DNA from: Myxococcales bacterium
GTDB lineage: Bacteria > Myxococcota_A > Polyangia > Haliangiales > Haliangiaceae
Reading direction: 5' to 3'
Assembly (NCBI GenBank): GCA_028287115.1
Contig: JAQBQF010000291.1
Location: 1-56,738, forward strand
DNA length: 56,738 nt
Positions 56,381 to 56,738 of the stretch are shown piece by piece. Each line of letters opens with the position of its first letter. Position 1 is the stretch's first letter. The position numbers were made by a program, and so were the translations under genes. The notes under the pieces were generated by a model. That model had not been told where the DNA came from. It saw nothing but the letters and a program-made list of their open reading frames with translations, and ran no database searches.

Positions 56381-56626
56381 AGGCGATCAATGTAGCACTG
56401 CGTCGACCCGTTACCGGCGCGGACATTCATCAGGTCTTCGAGGGTCTTGGCGTCGAGCGCGCACTGCCGTGCCTCGGTCGATCTACGGGCACGTCGATTG
56501 GCCCGCTTGCTTCACTGCTTCGAGCCCGGCGTTGCATCCGTTCACCTAGTCAGGCGTTCTTCGGACGCCAACGCCAGCCAAGCGGAGCTAAGCGGCGTGT
56601 CGAGACTCGACGACGAGACGCGGAGC
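56381..56626. other. Intergenic stretch with a short hairpin
   Basis: No gene is supported on either strand. GGCGT and ACGCC (56553-56569) can pair around TCTTCGG, a weak hairpin 57 nt beyond the stop of the next gene, with no T-run. Confidence 0.4.
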
Positions 56627-56738
56627 TCACGCGAACGATGCGACCGGGATCTCGATCGCCGAGCGATCCTCGCGCGCGATCAGCTGCGCCTTCGCAGCGA
56701 CGCCCGGTAGGACGTTGAGCGCGAAGTACTGCGCGGCG
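56627..56738 (-). CDS. C-terminal end of a probable acyl-CoA dehydrogenase (5' part outside window)
   Basis: Thirty-six complete codons are visible, reading AAQYFALNVLPGVAAKAQLI, AREDRSAIEIPVASFA and a TGA at 56627-56629. Acyl-CoA dehydrogenases of the FadE type typically end with a segment like this (YFA-x2-VLP, then a short acidic/basic tail with F/A). The fragment is too short to be certain. Confidence 0.45.
   Translation of the reverse strand, partial: AAQYFALNVLPGVAAKAQLIAREDRSAIEIPVASFA

Overview
This 56.7 kb window is GC-rich DNA with the gene content of a myxobacterium (Myxococcota/Deltaproteobacteria; my guess is the Haliangium/Kofleria side, from general resemblance only). The signs are giant TPR proteins, an ECF sigma factor coupled to a membrane Ser/Thr kinase, SpoIIE-type and RsbW/STAS partner-switch proteins, many secreted lipoproteins, and frequent GTG/TTG starts with 4-nt stop/start overlaps (GTGA, TTGA, ATGA). 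No rRNA, tRNA, CRISPR array or intact insertion sequence was seen.

Layout. 1-2909 (-): the start of a very large TPR protein that runs out of the window. 2941-8095: histidine degradation, with hutU-hutI-GNAT acetyltransferase on the minus strand converging on hutH. 8.1-10.4 kb: a gene-poor accessory patch with two small membrane ORFs, a frameshifted four-helix-bundle (23S-IVP-type) gene, an intact paralogue, and two hexanucleotide arrays. 10.4-31.6 kb: signalling and envelope genes. These are a polytopic membrane protein, an ATPase-domain protein, a 2079-residue TPR protein, a STAS/zinc-ribbon/TM protein, the ECF sigma-kinase pair, lipoproteins, a PAS protein divergent from a SpoIIE phosphatase-TPR-binding protein operon. 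31.6-35.1 kb: a second accessory patch with a Uma2 gene remnant, an SRPBCC-ArsR operon with a clear twin operator, an intact Uma2 gene, palindromic tandem repeats, a third IVP-type gene and a 216-bp hexamer array. 35.2-46.3 kb: an exopolysaccharide locus with an initiating sugar transferase, an RsbW/STAS pair, glycosyltransferases, two Wzz/GumC-type proteins, a BY-kinase-like ATPase, a DUF4091-like lipoprotein and a MocA-SDR fusion. 46.3-56.7 kb: an FAD dehydrogenase, an operon of HEAT-repeat and beta-propeller/SUKH proteins, two lipoproteins (one with a CxxCH haem motif) and the tail of a probable acyl-CoA dehydrogenase.

The most unusual signal is the repeated association of IVP-type four-helix-bundle genes with phase-conserved hexanucleotide arrays (three of three copies), each also with a palindrome just 3' of the gene. 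The third copy also has a family of GTTCCC-GC-GGGAAC palindromes whose arms equal the hexamer unit of the nearby array. The function is unknown, and I present this as a pattern to test rather than a named system. Other strong observations are the one-base frameshift in the first IVP gene, the twin GCAACC-N4-GGTTGC operator around the SRPBCC-ArsR promoter, and the Uma2 C-terminal relic 1.2 kb from its intact paralogue.
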